DNA of 64,000 nt, taken from Brevibacillus sedimenti. GTDB lineage: Bacteria; Bacillota; Bacilli; Brevibacillales; Brevibacillaceae. This document shows, piece by piece, positions 17,022 through 25,042 of this stretch. The stretch is from positions 397,501 to 461,500 of the forward strand of contig NZ_CP064048.1 of the NCBI RefSeq assembly GCF_020923495.1. Reading direction: 5' to 3'. The notes under the pieces were generated by a model. It made no database searches, had not been told where the DNA came from, and was given only the letters and a program-made list of their open reading frames with translations. The position numbers and the translations under genes were made by a program. The first letter of the stretch is position 1. Every line of letters starts with the position of its first letter.

Positions 17022-17249
17022 ATGGACATGTTCGATCAAGTACAGGAAGTCCTTGACAAACTGCGTCCGTACCTGCAGCGCGACGGCGGCGACGTACAGC
17101 TCGTCGACGTAGAGGACGGCGTTGTGAAACTGCGCCTGATGGGTGCATGCGGAAGCTGCCCTTCTTCCACGATCACGCTGAAGGCAGGGATCGAGCGCGC
17201 ACTGCTGGAAGAAGTGCCGGGAATCAAAGAAGTACAACAAGTATTCTAA
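17022..17249 (+). CDS. yutI: NifU C-terminal-domain Fe-S scaffold
   Basis: This 75-residue protein is essentially one NifU domain. [17 protein letters not shown] and the cluster-binding CGSC ([18 protein letters not shown], near residues 42-59) are intact. It carries or delivers Fe-S clusters. The ATG at 17022 has GGAAAGGAG upstream; a TATAAT at 16986-16991 is a possible -10. It is divergent from mccA. Confidence 0.92.
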   Translation: MDMFDQVQEVLDKLRPYLQRDGGDVQLVDVEDGVVKLRLMGACGSCPSSTITLKAGIERALLEEVPGIKEVQQVF

Positions 17250-17255
17250 TCGAGC

Positions 17256-17293
17256 AAAAGCCCTTACCGGTTTTACGGCCGGCAAGGGCTTTT
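17256..17293. terminator. bidirectional terminator between yutI and the hydrolase gene
   Basis: AAAAGCCCTT pairs with AAGGGCTTTT, with inner CCGG/CCGG. Both strands have T tails. Confidence 0.88.
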
Positions 17294-18209
17294 TACTTTT
17301 TCAGCAGCAGCGCCTTGCGGAAAAAAGCGGTCACTCGCTTTATGTACTCGTCCGGCATCATGGCGAAGCTGCGCACATGGCCCGCCTGCGGCACCAGCCA
17401 AAGCGCGGAATCCGGGTGAGCGGCGAGCTTCCGAAGCTGTTTGCTATTGCTGCACGGCACGGTTTCATCGCCGGTGCCGTGAATGAACAGGATCGGCTTG
17501 TTGGCCCGCTTCACTGCCATGTACGGCCTGACCTCCGACGGATTGGCCCGGAGCATGATTGGACTGAGCGTCAGAATCAACCAGTTGAACGGTACCCGTG
17601 GCAACCCTGTCCAGTGCGGCAGGTTTTCCTGCAAATACTCGCGCAGCGAATAAAACGGCGAGTCGGCCACCACGGCCTGCACACGCTCGTCTGTGCAGCC
17701 GACCAGAAGCGAAGTGGCTGCCCCCATGGAAAACCCGATCAGACCGATCTTTTGCCCGGGACGCCTTTGTTCCACGTAATCGATCGCCCCCGCAGGTCCT
17801 GCTGCTCGCGAAGACCGATCGTCGTCAGGGCAGGAGTTGACTCTCCCGCATTGCGAAAGTCAAACATCAGCACGTCGTATCCGGCAGCCAGCAGCCGGGC
17901 GGCCAAAGCCAGGGCAGGCAGATGCGGTTCCAGCCGGTTTTGCCCGTAACCGTGGGCAAAGACGAGCGTGCAGCCGTTTCTGTCGTGTCCATTGGCTTCC
18001 GCCGCGATGTACCAGCCGCTCAACGTGATGCCGTCCTCCCGGCTGGGAAAGGTGACAGATTCCACATGGCCGATGCCGAAGCGGGACGGCTCCATGTCCA
18101 CCGGCTTGCGGGGCGGGTGCGTCAATTTCCAGGCTACGTACAGCGACACGGCGGCCGTGCATGCCGCTGCCAGCACCAGACCGGTCACCGTCGCAATCAT
18201 CCAGTTCAT
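17293..18209 (-). pseudogene. frameshifted alpha/beta hydrolase with N-terminal membrane anchor
   Basis: Two overlapping frames together make one hydrolase of about 305 residues. The first (18209 to about 17795) has a membrane anchor, FAHGYGQNRLEP and FDFRNAGES. The second (to 17293) has the nucleophile elbow GLIGFSMGAATS, the acid region LFIHGTGDETVP and the His in PQAGHVRSF. They are joined by inserting one G in the run CGGGGGCG near 17790-17797, which restores RGAIDYVEQRRPGQ. Either a real one-base deletion or a homopolymer sequencing error explains it. The start overlaps the upstream dehydrogenase stop as ATGA. Confidence 0.8.
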
Positions 18210-19165
18210 ACGGGGGTTACAGGCTCCTCTCCGCTCAGCACGGCGGCGATGTTGGCCGCAGCCAGCCGAGCCATTTCCAGCCGCGTCTGATATGTTGCGC
18301 TGCCAATATGCGGCAGGGCCACGACGTTGGGCAGCGACAAAAGCGGGTTGTCAAGCGGCACGGGCTCCTGCTGGAACACGTCCAGACCGGCCGCCCAGAT
18401 TTGTTTGTCGACGAGAGCCCGGTAGAGTGCCGCCTCGTCCACCGTGCCGCCACGCGACACGTTGACAAACACTGCGGTCGGTTTCATCAGGGAGAACTCC
18501 CGCTCGCCCATCAGATTCCGCGTCTCCTCCGTCAGCGGCGTCAGCAGCACGACGTAGTCCGATTCCCGGAGCAGTTCGTCAAACGGCGCATACTGCGCAC
18601 CTGTCGTTCGCTCCGCATCCGGACGGCGGCGGCGGTTGTGATAGAGAATCCGCATGCCAAAACCCGCCGCCCGCCGGGCTACCGCCTGTCCGATGCGGCC
18701 CATGCCGACGATGCCGAGCGTCGCTCCGTAGATGTTTTGCCCGACCATCAGGTGCGGGTTCCAGGATGTCCACCCGCCGGCCAACAAAAAGTGGTTGGCC
18801 TCCACCAGCCGTCGGCCCGCCGCCATCAGCAGGGCAAAGGCCAAATCGGCGGTCGCCTCCGTCAACACGTCCGGCGTGTTGGTCACGATGACGCCATGTC
18901 GTTTGGCCGCCGCCACGTCGATATTGTCGTAGCCGACGGCCATGTTGGCGACGATCCGCAGCCGTTTTGCCCGCATCAGCAGTTCCTCGTCAATCCGTTC
19001 CGTCAGCATGGTCAAGAGAGCGCTGGCTTCTTCCGCCTTTTGCAGCAGCACGTCTCGGGGGATGGGACGATCCTCCGCCCACACTTCCACGTCCGCCACC
19101 GCCTCCAGCATGGCAATGGCTTCATTCGCCACTTGCCTCGTCACGTACACCATCGGTTTTGTCAT
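18206..19165 (-). CDS. D-isomer-specific 2-hydroxyacid dehydrogenase (glyoxylate/hydroxypyruvate reductase type)
   Basis: This 319-residue enzyme has the NAD loop LGIVGMGRIGQAVARR near residue 150, catalytic Arg in NVSRGGTVDEAAL near 233, Glu in DVFQQEPVP near 262 and His in ALPHIGSAT near 281. It reduces 2-oxoacids such as glyoxylate or hydroxypyruvate, or works in reverse. It starts inside the end of yutH (44-base overlap) with GGAGG upstream, and ends in an ATGA overlap with the hydrolase, so the three are probably translationally coupled. Confidence 0.87.
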   Translation of the reverse strand: MTKPMVYVTRQVANEAIAMLEAVADVEVWAEDRPIPRDVLLQKAEEASALLTMLTERIDEELLMRAKRLRIVANMAVGYDNIDVAAAKRHGVIVTNTPDVLTEATADLAFALLMAAGRRLVEANHFLLAGGWTSWNPHLMVGQNIYGATLGIVGMGRIGQAVARRAAGFGMRILYHNRRRRPDAERTTGAQYAPFDELLRESDYVVLLTPLTEETRNLMGEREFSLMKPTAVFVNVSRGGTVDEAALYRALVDKQIWAAGLDVFQQEPVPLDNPLLSLPNVVALPHIGSATYQTRLEMARLAAANIAAVLSGEEPVTPV

Positions 19166-20207
19166 CAGCAGGCCTCCACAACCAGTCAATGTGCGGAACC
19201 GGCGCCCCGTATCGCTGCGCAATCGTCTGCGGGTAGCGGCGAAGCGCCTCTTCCATGTTGATCAGTTCTTCCTCCAAAAGTTCTTTCCACGCCGCGGCGT
19301 CCACTTCCTGCCTATCTTCCCACGGCAATGACCGATACGTCTCCACCAGTTTGAGAAAACGCCCGGGGTACAGCATCAGGCCGTAGACCACGGCGTATTC
19401 GGATTCCAACAGCGGGCAGACGCTGTTGTACCCGTCCAGGAAATGAGTCACGACGTCTTCCTGCCAGCCGTTTCGCCGCACGGACGCCTTGATCCACTGG
19501 CCGATGTCGCGCGCCCGCATATCGAGCACCCAGTTCCATTCGCCGCAGACATAGCGAACGTAGTCTTCATTCCACAGGATATACCCCTCATCAAAATTTT
19601 GGTAGGCTACTTTGCCGCAGTGGGCTGTTTCCTTCACCACGCTGTCGTAACCGGCATGGTACAGGTACTGCACCGCCGTCTCCCCCAACTGATTCACATA
19701 GGTGTAACTGGTCAAAAGATACTCGTCAAACGGGAAGATCTCACCGTCCGCTTCCTCCATGTCCTCCCGGTACCCGTTGTACTCGCGCAGTTTTTTCCGC
19801 CACATGACGGGCCAACGCCCAAGCGTGGAGGATGACGAAAACAGCTTGTCGCTCTTGAACGAACGGGTCGCCTGATGAAACTGGGCAAGCGCCTGCCCTG
19901 CGGCAAACGCCGGATCGTCCGGAACCCCTTCCCGCACACCACGGTACAGGTAGAAAATCTGATCGTCGCTGATGACGTACGGGTATCCCTCTTTCGACTT
20001 GACCAGCGTAAGCATGTTCACTTCCTGCTGCTGCGCCAGTTGTTTTTTCACCCGCTCGATAAACCTGCTTTTGTATTTGAATCCCGCCGGCGCGGTATAC
20101 AGGTAAAACAGCCCCTGATCCGTCTCCAGCACGGTTCCCGCCCCTGCTGATCGGCAGCCGTGCAGGGAAAATCCGTACGCTTCTTCCAGCAAGGCTTTGT
20201 ACTCCAT
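19122..20207 (-). CDS. yutH: YutH/CotS-family spore coat-associated kinase-like protein
   Basis: This 361-residue protein has the aminoglycoside-phosphotransferase-like fold of the CotS/YutH/YsxE group. FIERVKKQLAQQQEVNML, DQIFYLYRGV, FAAGQALAQFHQATRSF and the loop ILWNEDYVRYVCGEWNWVLD are the visible landmarks. The usual catalytic HGD is replaced by WNED/NWVLD, so kinase activity is doubtful. Family members are spore-associated in B. subtilis. The ATG at 20207 has GGGGAGG upstream. Confidence 0.82.
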   Translation of the reverse strand: MEYKALLEEAYGFSLHGCRSAGAGTVLETDQGLFYLYTAPAGFKYKSRFIERVKKQLAQQQEVNMLTLVKSKEGYPYVISDDQIFYLYRGVREGVPDDPAFAAGQALAQFHQATRSFKSDKLFSSSSTLGRWPVMWRKKLREYNGYREDMEEADGEIFPFDEYLLTSYTYVNQLGETAVQYLYHAGYDSVVKETAHCGKVAYQNFDEGYILWNEDYVRYVCGEWNWVLDMRARDIGQWIKASVRRNGWQEDVVTHFLDGYNSVCPLLESEYAVVYGLMLYPGRFLKLVETYRSLPWEDRQEVDAAAWKELLEEELINMEEALRRYPQTIAQRYGAPVPHIDWLWRPADDKTDGVRDEASGE

Positions 20208-20375
20208 GAGAACAACCTCCCCACACACCTTCTCATGGAGCATGGTATGTAACGCAGGCGGGATAGGTGCCTATCTCGTTGCAGATACTACCGACGTGCA
20301 CATGCCCTCACACCTGCCTGACCGGCACGCGCCGCAGGCAGATTCCCAAAAAGCGGTGGCGAGAGGAGGACAGCG

Positions 20376-20918
20376 GTGAACGGCAACAATCCGCTCAACA
20401 GCTACACGTGTTACGACGCCGTCGTCTCGCTGCTGGAACAGCGCGGCGTCCACATCGACCACATTGCCGAGATTGTCATGTTTCTGCAAAAAGACTACAT
20501 TTCCAACCTCTCCATGGACACGTGCCGCGAAAGCGTGCAAGCCGTACTGAAAAAGCGGGAAGTACAGAACGCCCTTTTCACCGGCATTCAGCTCGACATG
20601 CTGGCCGAAGAAAAGAAACTAATCCCTCCGCTTCAGGAGATTATCGCCTCGGATGAACCGCTCTATGGCGTGGACGAGGTGCTGGCGTTTGCCGTCGTGA
20701 ACCTGTACGGCAGCATCGGATTCACCAACTACGGGTACGTGGACAAGCTCAAGTACGGCAAGCTAAAGGATCTAAACGACAAACGCTTTGGCGTCCACAC
20801 TTTTCTGGACGATCTGGTCGGAGCCATAGCTGCGGCGGCGTCCAGCCGCATCGCTCACCGCCAGAAACAAGCGGAGGAAAACTGCCTACCCCCCGATTCT
20901 TCCGAGCCAATCGGCTAG
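20376..20918 (+). CDS. yutG: YutG, phosphatidylglycerophosphatase A family
   Basis: This 180-residue soluble-type PgpA-related protein starts at GTG 20376 behind GAGGAGGA. VYGVDEVLAF-type sequence (LYGVDEVLAFAVVNLYGSIGF) and the C-terminal FLDDLVGAIAAA Asp pair match YutG. The family is related to lipid phosphatases but the substrate of YutG itself is not known to me. Its last 33 bases overlap the convergent yutF. Confidence 0.8.
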   Translation: MNGNNPLNSYTCYDAVVSLLEQRGVHIDHIAEIVMFLQKDYISNLSMDTCRESVQAVLKKREVQNALFTGIQLDMLAEEKKLIPPLQEIIASDEPLYGVDEVLAFAVVNLYGSIGFTNYGYVDKLKYGKLKDLNDKRFGVHTFLDDLVGAIAAAASSRIAHRQKQAEENCLPPDSSEPIG

Positions 20919-21665
20919 ATCGGATGCGATGTGCGTGGGACGGCAGGGATGCGTCTCCACGTCCTCCCGCGTGGAATAACCGGTCAAGACCAGCAGGCTG
21001 TCCATGCCCGAGCAGTTACCCGCGGCAATGTCGGTATCCAGGTTGTCCCCGACGATCAGCGTCTCCCCGGCGCTCGTGCCCAACCGCGTCAGCGCGTAGT
21101 CAACGATGATGCGCTCCGGTTTGCCGACGACTACCGGCTTGACTCCGGACGCCGTGGAGACAGCTGCCACCAATGAACCATTGCCGGGAAACAAGCCTTG
21201 TTCGGTCGGCAGAGCGGCATCGGCGTTGGTGGCGATCAGGTTGGCTCCTTGCCGGATCGCCCGGGCAGCTGTCGTCAATTTGGCGTAATCAAACGAACGG
21301 TCAATCCCCACCACCACGTACCGGGGACGCTCCTCGCTGATTGTAAAGCCGCTGGCTTTCAGCTGCGCAATCAGTCCCTCTTCGCCGATCACATACACCG
21401 GCGTGCCTGCCGGGGCCAGCTCCTTGAGATAGTGGGCGGTCGCCATTGCAGAGGTATAGACCTCTTCCGGCTCCGCGTCGATGCCCAGCCCGGTCAAGCG
21501 CGCCGCCACCTGCTCCGGCGAAGCGGACGAATTGTTGGTCAGATACAGGTACGGAATCCCCTGTTTGCGCAAATGCTGGACAAACCGGGCAGCTCCCGGA
21601 ATGGCCTCCCTGCCGCGATAAATGGTTCCGTCCAAATCCAGCAAATACCCCTTGTACTGCTTCAT
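20886..21665 (-). CDS. yutF: HAD-superfamily sugar phosphatase (NagD/YutF type)
   Basis: This 259-residue HAD phosphatase has the nucleophile motif LLDLDGTIYRG at residues 8-18, motif II YLTNNSSASPEQ near 41, the Lys in VVVGKPERIIVDYAL near 177 and the motif III region IVGDNLDTDIAAG near 202. These are the NagD-subfamily marks, with a C2 cap. The likely substrates are small sugar or nucleotide phosphates. It is convergent with and overlaps yutG by 33 bases. Confidence 0.9.
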   Translation of the reverse strand: MKQYKGYLLDLDGTIYRGREAIPGAARFVQHLRKQGIPYLYLTNNSSASPEQVAARLTGLGIDAEPEEVYTSAMATAHYLKELAPAGTPVYVIGEEGLIAQLKASGFTISEERPRYVVVGIDRSFDYAKLTTAARAIRQGANLIATNADAALPTEQGLFPGNGSLVAAVSTASGVKPVVVGKPERIIVDYALTRLGTSAGETLIVGDNLDTDIAAGNCSGMDSLLVLTGYSTREDVETHPCRPTHIASDLADWLGRIGG

Positions 21666-21738
21666 GCTGCCTCATCCTTTCCCCGTTCACAACAAAATCC
21701 ACCCGGCGACGAGTGGATTTACGCACGTTGTCATTCTG

Positions 21739-22377
21739 TTAGGCTTGCTTCGCTTCCTTGATCTCAAACACGCATTTTTCTCCGCCCTTGGCCATGCAGG
21801 TAGTCTGTACCACGTCGGCTTTCAGCACACGGCGGAACAGGGAGAGCTCACAGTTGCACGCCTGGTTGAATTCGCGCGCCACTTGGGAGATGGGACAGTT
21901 GTACTCGCGGATGCGGTAGCAGCCGTTTTGTTCGTCCTTTTCCCACTCTACCATATAGCCCTTTTCGTTTTGCAGTTCGGCCAGCTTGGCGACACGCTCT
22001 TCCAGGGACTCCTGCTGGATCTGCTTGCGGTATGCTTCTTCCAGACGGTTTTCCCGGCGGCGGAACAGCATTTCCACCTTTCCGATTCCGTCCATTGCTT
22101 CCAAATCGCGCAAAAAGTCGAGCGTCAGATGAGAGTAGTTGCGCGGAAACAGCTCATCTGCCTCCTGCGACAGCGAATAGACATTGGTCGGGCGTCCCAT
22201 CGCTTGGCGTACCAGCGTCGATTTGATCAGATTGTCCCGCTCCAGCGTATTCAGATGACGCCGCACAGCCATCTCCGTGATCCCCAGCTGGACTGCCATG
22301 TCGCTGACGGACAGCGAGCCTTTTACTTTGAGCATGTTGAGGATCTGGTCGCGGGTGGAAGTTCCTTCGTTAGCCAT
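21739..22377 (-). CDS. SufR-like winged-helix transcriptional regulator with Cys-rich domain
   Basis: This 212-residue protein has an N-terminal winged helix (VSDMAVQLGITEMAVRRHLN near residues 25-45), a helical linker and a C-terminal domain with a Cys set: NCPIS, ACNCELS and TTCMAKGGEKCVFEI. The spacing resembles SufR-type Fe-S-sensing regulators, which control Fe-S assembly operons. I chose ATG 22377 over GTG 22386, because the ribosome site AAAGGGCGG overlaps the latter. Its location among Fe-S genes fits, but the target is unknown. Confidence 0.75.
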   Translation of the reverse strand: MANEGTSTRDQILNMLKVKGSLSVSDMAVQLGITEMAVRRHLNTLERDNLIKSTLVRQAMGRPTNVYSLSQEADELFPRNYSHLTLDFLRDLEAMDGIGKVEMLFRRRENRLEEAYRKQIQQESLEERVAKLAELQNEKGYMVEWEKDEQNGCYRIREYNCPISQVAREFNQACNCELSLFRRVLKADVVQTTCMAKGGEKCVFEIKEAKQA

Positions 22378-22470
22378 CGTAATCACCGCCCTTTCTCTCT
22401 ATTGTATCGAATCGGGCCTCTTTAGTAAACAAAAGAAAGTGTTTTGTATAAAAAATCCGCGTTTCTCGCC

Positions 22471-22905
22471 TTAAAACAGTTCGTTTTGCAGATACGTACG
22501 CACAGCCGGCTCAAACTGGCGCAGCGTCGGCAGGCTGTCCTGCACCAGCGCCACCATTTCCGCCGCCGGCACGCTGGTATACTGGTTGACCAGATGACGG
22601 CGGAACTCCACCACGTCTGTCAGCACCCGCGCCTGCTCGTCGCTGATGACCCGCTCATCCCGCAAAATTTCCACAATGTCGGTATAGCTGCCGGGATCGC
22701 GCATGATAAAGCCGTCAATCAGTGCGTTGCCCACGTCGATCACCGCCTCAATGGACAGATGCAGCGCCCTCTCCATCGCCGCCTCGGCCACTTCGTCGGC
22801 GAGAACGTCATTCGCTCCCCGGGCCGCCAGCTTGTCCAGCAGGTCGAGCATCCGGGACATGTGTGTCAACACTTCGTCGATCTTTTTCGTATTTACGTCG
22901 TACAT
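22471..22905 (-). CDS. yutE: DUF86/HepT-like HEPN protein (YutE)
   Basis: This 144-residue all-helical protein has the HEPN RNase-type motif VEFRRHLVNQYTSVP near residue 101 (Arg, four residues, His) and SIEAVIDVGNALI near 51. HepT toxins of MntA-HepT systems share this motif. No MntA nucleotidyltransferase antitoxin is adjacent, as with B. subtilis YutE. It follows a 35-codon gene by 15 bases. Role unknown. Confidence 0.85.
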   Translation of the reverse strand: MYDVNTKKIDEVLTHMSRMLDLLDKLAARGANDVLADEVAEAAMERALHLSIEAVIDVGNALIDGFIMRDPGSYTDIVEILRDERVISDEQARVLTDVVEFRRHLVNQYTSVPAAEMVALVQDSLPTLRQFEPAVRTYLQNELF

Positions 22906-22920
22906 GGGAGATCTCCTTTA

Positions 22921-23028
22921 TCACTTTCGCTTTTTCGCTGCCCATTTTGCATACAATACGGTAATGACAAACGTCAGCACCAATACCAGAAGAACCAATT
23001 CCCCTTGCCGCAGATAGGAATCGTTCAT
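22921..23028 (-). CDS. 35-residue single-pass membrane microprotein
   Basis: Reading the minus strand from ATG 23028 gives a short polar start (MNDSYLRQGE), a hydrophobic segment LVLLVLVLTFVITVLY (residues 11-26) and a basic tail AKWAAKKRK, ending at TGA 22921. GAGGTGAAGGTG precedes the ATG. The gene sits 15 bases upstream of yutE, so the two are probably co-transcribed. It follows the charge rule for an outside N terminus. No family known to me. Confidence 0.7.
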   Translation of the reverse strand: MNDSYLRQGELVLLVLVLTFVITVLYAKWAAKKRK

Positions 23029-23148
23029 CACCTTCACCTCTTTTCATCATCAGTATACCAAAATTGTCTGCACTGTCACGAATCCCCCTCTCAATTGTGT
23101 TACAATGAGGGGTGAGTTTTTGGCGGGACAAAGGGAGGATACAACACA

Positions 23149-24123
23149 GTGGAACGCGAACTGGCACTGGAAGTGGTGCGTGTAACGGAAATGGCAGCGC
23201 TGGCCTCTTCCCACTGGTTGGGGCGCGGCAGGAAAAACGAGGCCGACGACGCGGCGACGAGCGCCATGCGCGCCATGTTTGAGACGATCAACATGCGCGG
23301 AACGGTTGTGATCGGCGAGGGCGAGCTGGACGAGGCGCCGATGCTTTACATCGGCGAAAAACTGGGGCATCCGGACGCGACCGGTCCGGAGGTGGACGTG
23401 GCCGTCGATCCGTTGGAAGGTACCACGATTGTCGCCAAAGGACACAACAACGCGATGTCGGTCGTGGCCATCGGCGACAAGGGGACGCTGCTGCACGCCC
23501 CTGACATGTACATGAGCAAAATGGCGGTGGGCAGGCGGGCCGCCGGCAAGATCAGCCTGGACGACCCGGTGGAAAAGATGATCGAAGTGGTGGCGGAAGC
23601 CAACAACAAGCGCGTTCAGGACGTCACCGTGATCATTCAGGAACGGGAGCGCCATCAGGCAATCATTGATGCTGTCCGGGAAAAAGGAGCGCGCGTCAAA
23701 CTGTTCGGCGACGGCGACGTGGGCGCAGCCATCGCGGCCTGCATGCCGCATACGGGGATCGACTTGTTCCTCGGCACAGGCGGCGCACCGGAAGGCGTGA
23801 TCAGCGCGGCGGCGATCAAATGCCTCGGCGGCGACATGCAGGCCAGGCTCCGGCCGCAAAACGAAGCGGAACGGCAGCGCTGCATCCGAATGGGGCTGGC
23901 TGATCCGGAGCAGCTGCTGACCCTGAACGATCTCGTCAAAGGAGACGACGCGATCTTTGCCGCTACCGGCGTTTCGGACGGAGAACTGCTGCAGGGCGTC
24001 CGCTACCTTGGGGACGACATGGTCGAGACCCACTCGATCGTGATGCGTGCCAAGACCAAAACGATCCGCTTTATCCGCGCGCTGCACAATCTCACCCACA
24101 AGCCCAATCTCGTGTGGAAGTAA
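23149..24123 (+). CDS. glpX: class II fructose-1,6-bisphosphatase
   Basis: This 324-residue GlpX enzyme hydrolyses fructose-1,6-bisphosphate in gluconeogenesis. Family blocks are the N-terminal [17 protein letters not shown], the metal-site [15 protein letters not shown] near residue 57, [10 protein letters not shown] near 83, and [20 protein letters not shown] near 206. It starts at GTG 23149, 9 bases after GGGAGG. It is followed by a DUF3055 gene 11 bases downstream. Confidence 0.95.
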   Translation: MERELALEVVRVTEMAALASSHWLGRGRKNEADDAATSAMRAMFETINMRGTVVIGEGELDEAPMLYIGEKLGHPDATGPEVDVAVDPLEGTTIVAKGHNNAMSVVAIGDKGTLLHAPDMYMSKMAVGRRAAGKISLDDPVEKMIEVVAEANNKRVQDVTVIIQERERHQAIIDAVREKGARVKLFGDGDVGAAIAACMPHTGIDLFLGTGGAPEGVISAAAIKCLGGDMQARLRPQNEAERQRCIRMGLADPEQLLTLNDLVKGDDAIFAATGVSDGELLQGVRYLGDDMVETHSIVMRAKTKTIRFIRALHNLTHKPNLVWK

Positions 24124-24134
24124 GGGGGAAGAAA

Positions 24135-24407
24135 ATGGCCAACGACCTGTTTTTCCTGTACGACGAGACCGAGGAGACCAAGACCCGGTTCGTCAGCTTT
24201 ATGGGCGAAGCGACGCGCTTTGATCTGGCAATTACGACCACCAACCGCTTTTACGGCAAAAAACTGGTGATCAACATTCAGAACGGCCGCTCCGCCATCA
24301 TCGGCGACGACGATCTGAAAGAGGAAGGCTACCTCGAGTACGCCTTCAACCTGAACGAAAAGGAAGCGGAAGAACTGCGCTCGTTTTTGCACACCGTCAT
24401 TCCCTGA
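24135..24407 (+). CDS. DUF3055-type conserved protein
   Basis: This 90-residue cytoplasmic protein begins MANDLFFLYDETEETKTRF. NRFYGKKLVINIQ, AIIGDDDLKEEGYLEYAF and AEELRSFLHTVIP match my memory of the Firmicutes DUF3055 family. Function is unknown. GGGGGAAG lies upstream of the ATG at 24135. It forms an operon with glpX. Confidence 0.75.
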   Translation: MANDLFFLYDETEETKTRFVSFMGEATRFDLAITTTNRFYGKKLVINIQNGRSAIIGDDDLKEEGYLEYAFNLNEKEAEELRSFLHTVIP

Positions 24408-24424
24408 TCCGGGACATGACAGAC

Positions 24425-24459
24425 AAGGGACGGCCTGACCAACAGGCGCGTCCCTTTTT
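24425..24459 (+). terminator. glpX operon terminator
   Basis: AAGGGACG pairs with CGTCCCTT around a 16-base loop, then TTTTT. Confidence 0.88.
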
Positions 24460-24593
24460 CACTGCGTGCACCTTGTCCTTTAACCGATCCGGTACACCCG
24501 CCCATTTCCCTCTGGACAACGCGCCACCCGGGCAGACGTCTCGTATACTGCAACATCAAAACAGACAATATGAGAGGAGTGCCACATCGCGCG

Positions 24594-24821
24594 ATGCAAC
24601 CGTATCCTTCTGCTCAATCAGTCAATTTTCCGTACGAGTCACGCAGCCAAGTACACCACAGGGAAGATCTCGCCGCTCCGGTGTTCTGGCGGCGGCGGAG
24701 ACGGCATCCCCATTTTGATGTCATCATTCCCTTTGTCTTCCCGTTCGGTGGCTTCTACCCGTATTATTATCCCTTCTACCCGCCGTATCCTTACCCATTC
24801 TACCCGTTTTATCCGTTTTAG
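24594..24821 (+). CDS. small Pro/Phe/Tyr-rich protein, coat-like
   Basis: This 75-residue protein has a basic middle (WRRRRRHPH) and a C-terminal tail of about 30 residues made almost only of Pro, Tyr, Phe and Gly, ending PFYPFYPF. Such tails are common in spore outer-layer proteins, but this is inference. AGAGGAG is at 24573-24579, 14 bases from the ATG, so a start at 24570 or another non-ATG start cannot be excluded. Confidence 0.55.
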   Translation: MQPYPSAQSVNFPYESRSQVHHREDLAAPVFWRRRRRHPHFDVIIPFVFPFGGFYPYYYPFYPPYPYPFYPFYPF

Positions 24822-24929
24822 GCTGCCGAACGGTACCTACAGCGTGACGGCATGCCGCAGAGCCAAAGGCATCGATCCGCGCTCAACGGACGGTGCCTTG
24901 TTCCGTTTTTACGTGGCAGCTGTCGCCTG

Positions 24930-24989
24930 GCTGGCCGTCAAGAGAGCGAGCGGAAACCAATTCACAGGACACCACTGACTACATACTGA
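24930..24989. repeat. possible relic E of the terminator-hosted repeat
   Basis: GGCCGTCAAGAGAGCGAGCGG matches the conserved right-arm block of copies A and C except for one base. The next 40 bases are alignable only loosely (CCACTGACTACATACTG against CCACGGACTTTGTCTACACGCTG). It ends exactly at a terminator hairpin (24990-25015), the same arrangement as the other copies. Confidence 0.4.
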
Positions 24990-25020
24990 CAGCCCGATCC
25001 ATTGGATTCGGGCTGTTTTT
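24990..25020. terminator. intrinsic terminator
   Basis: CAGCCCGA pairs with TCGGGCTG, with TTTTT on the plus strand. It separates the aromatic-rich gene from the convergent yutD. Confidence 0.8.
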
Positions 25021-25042
25021 ACGATCAACTGTCAATGGTTTT

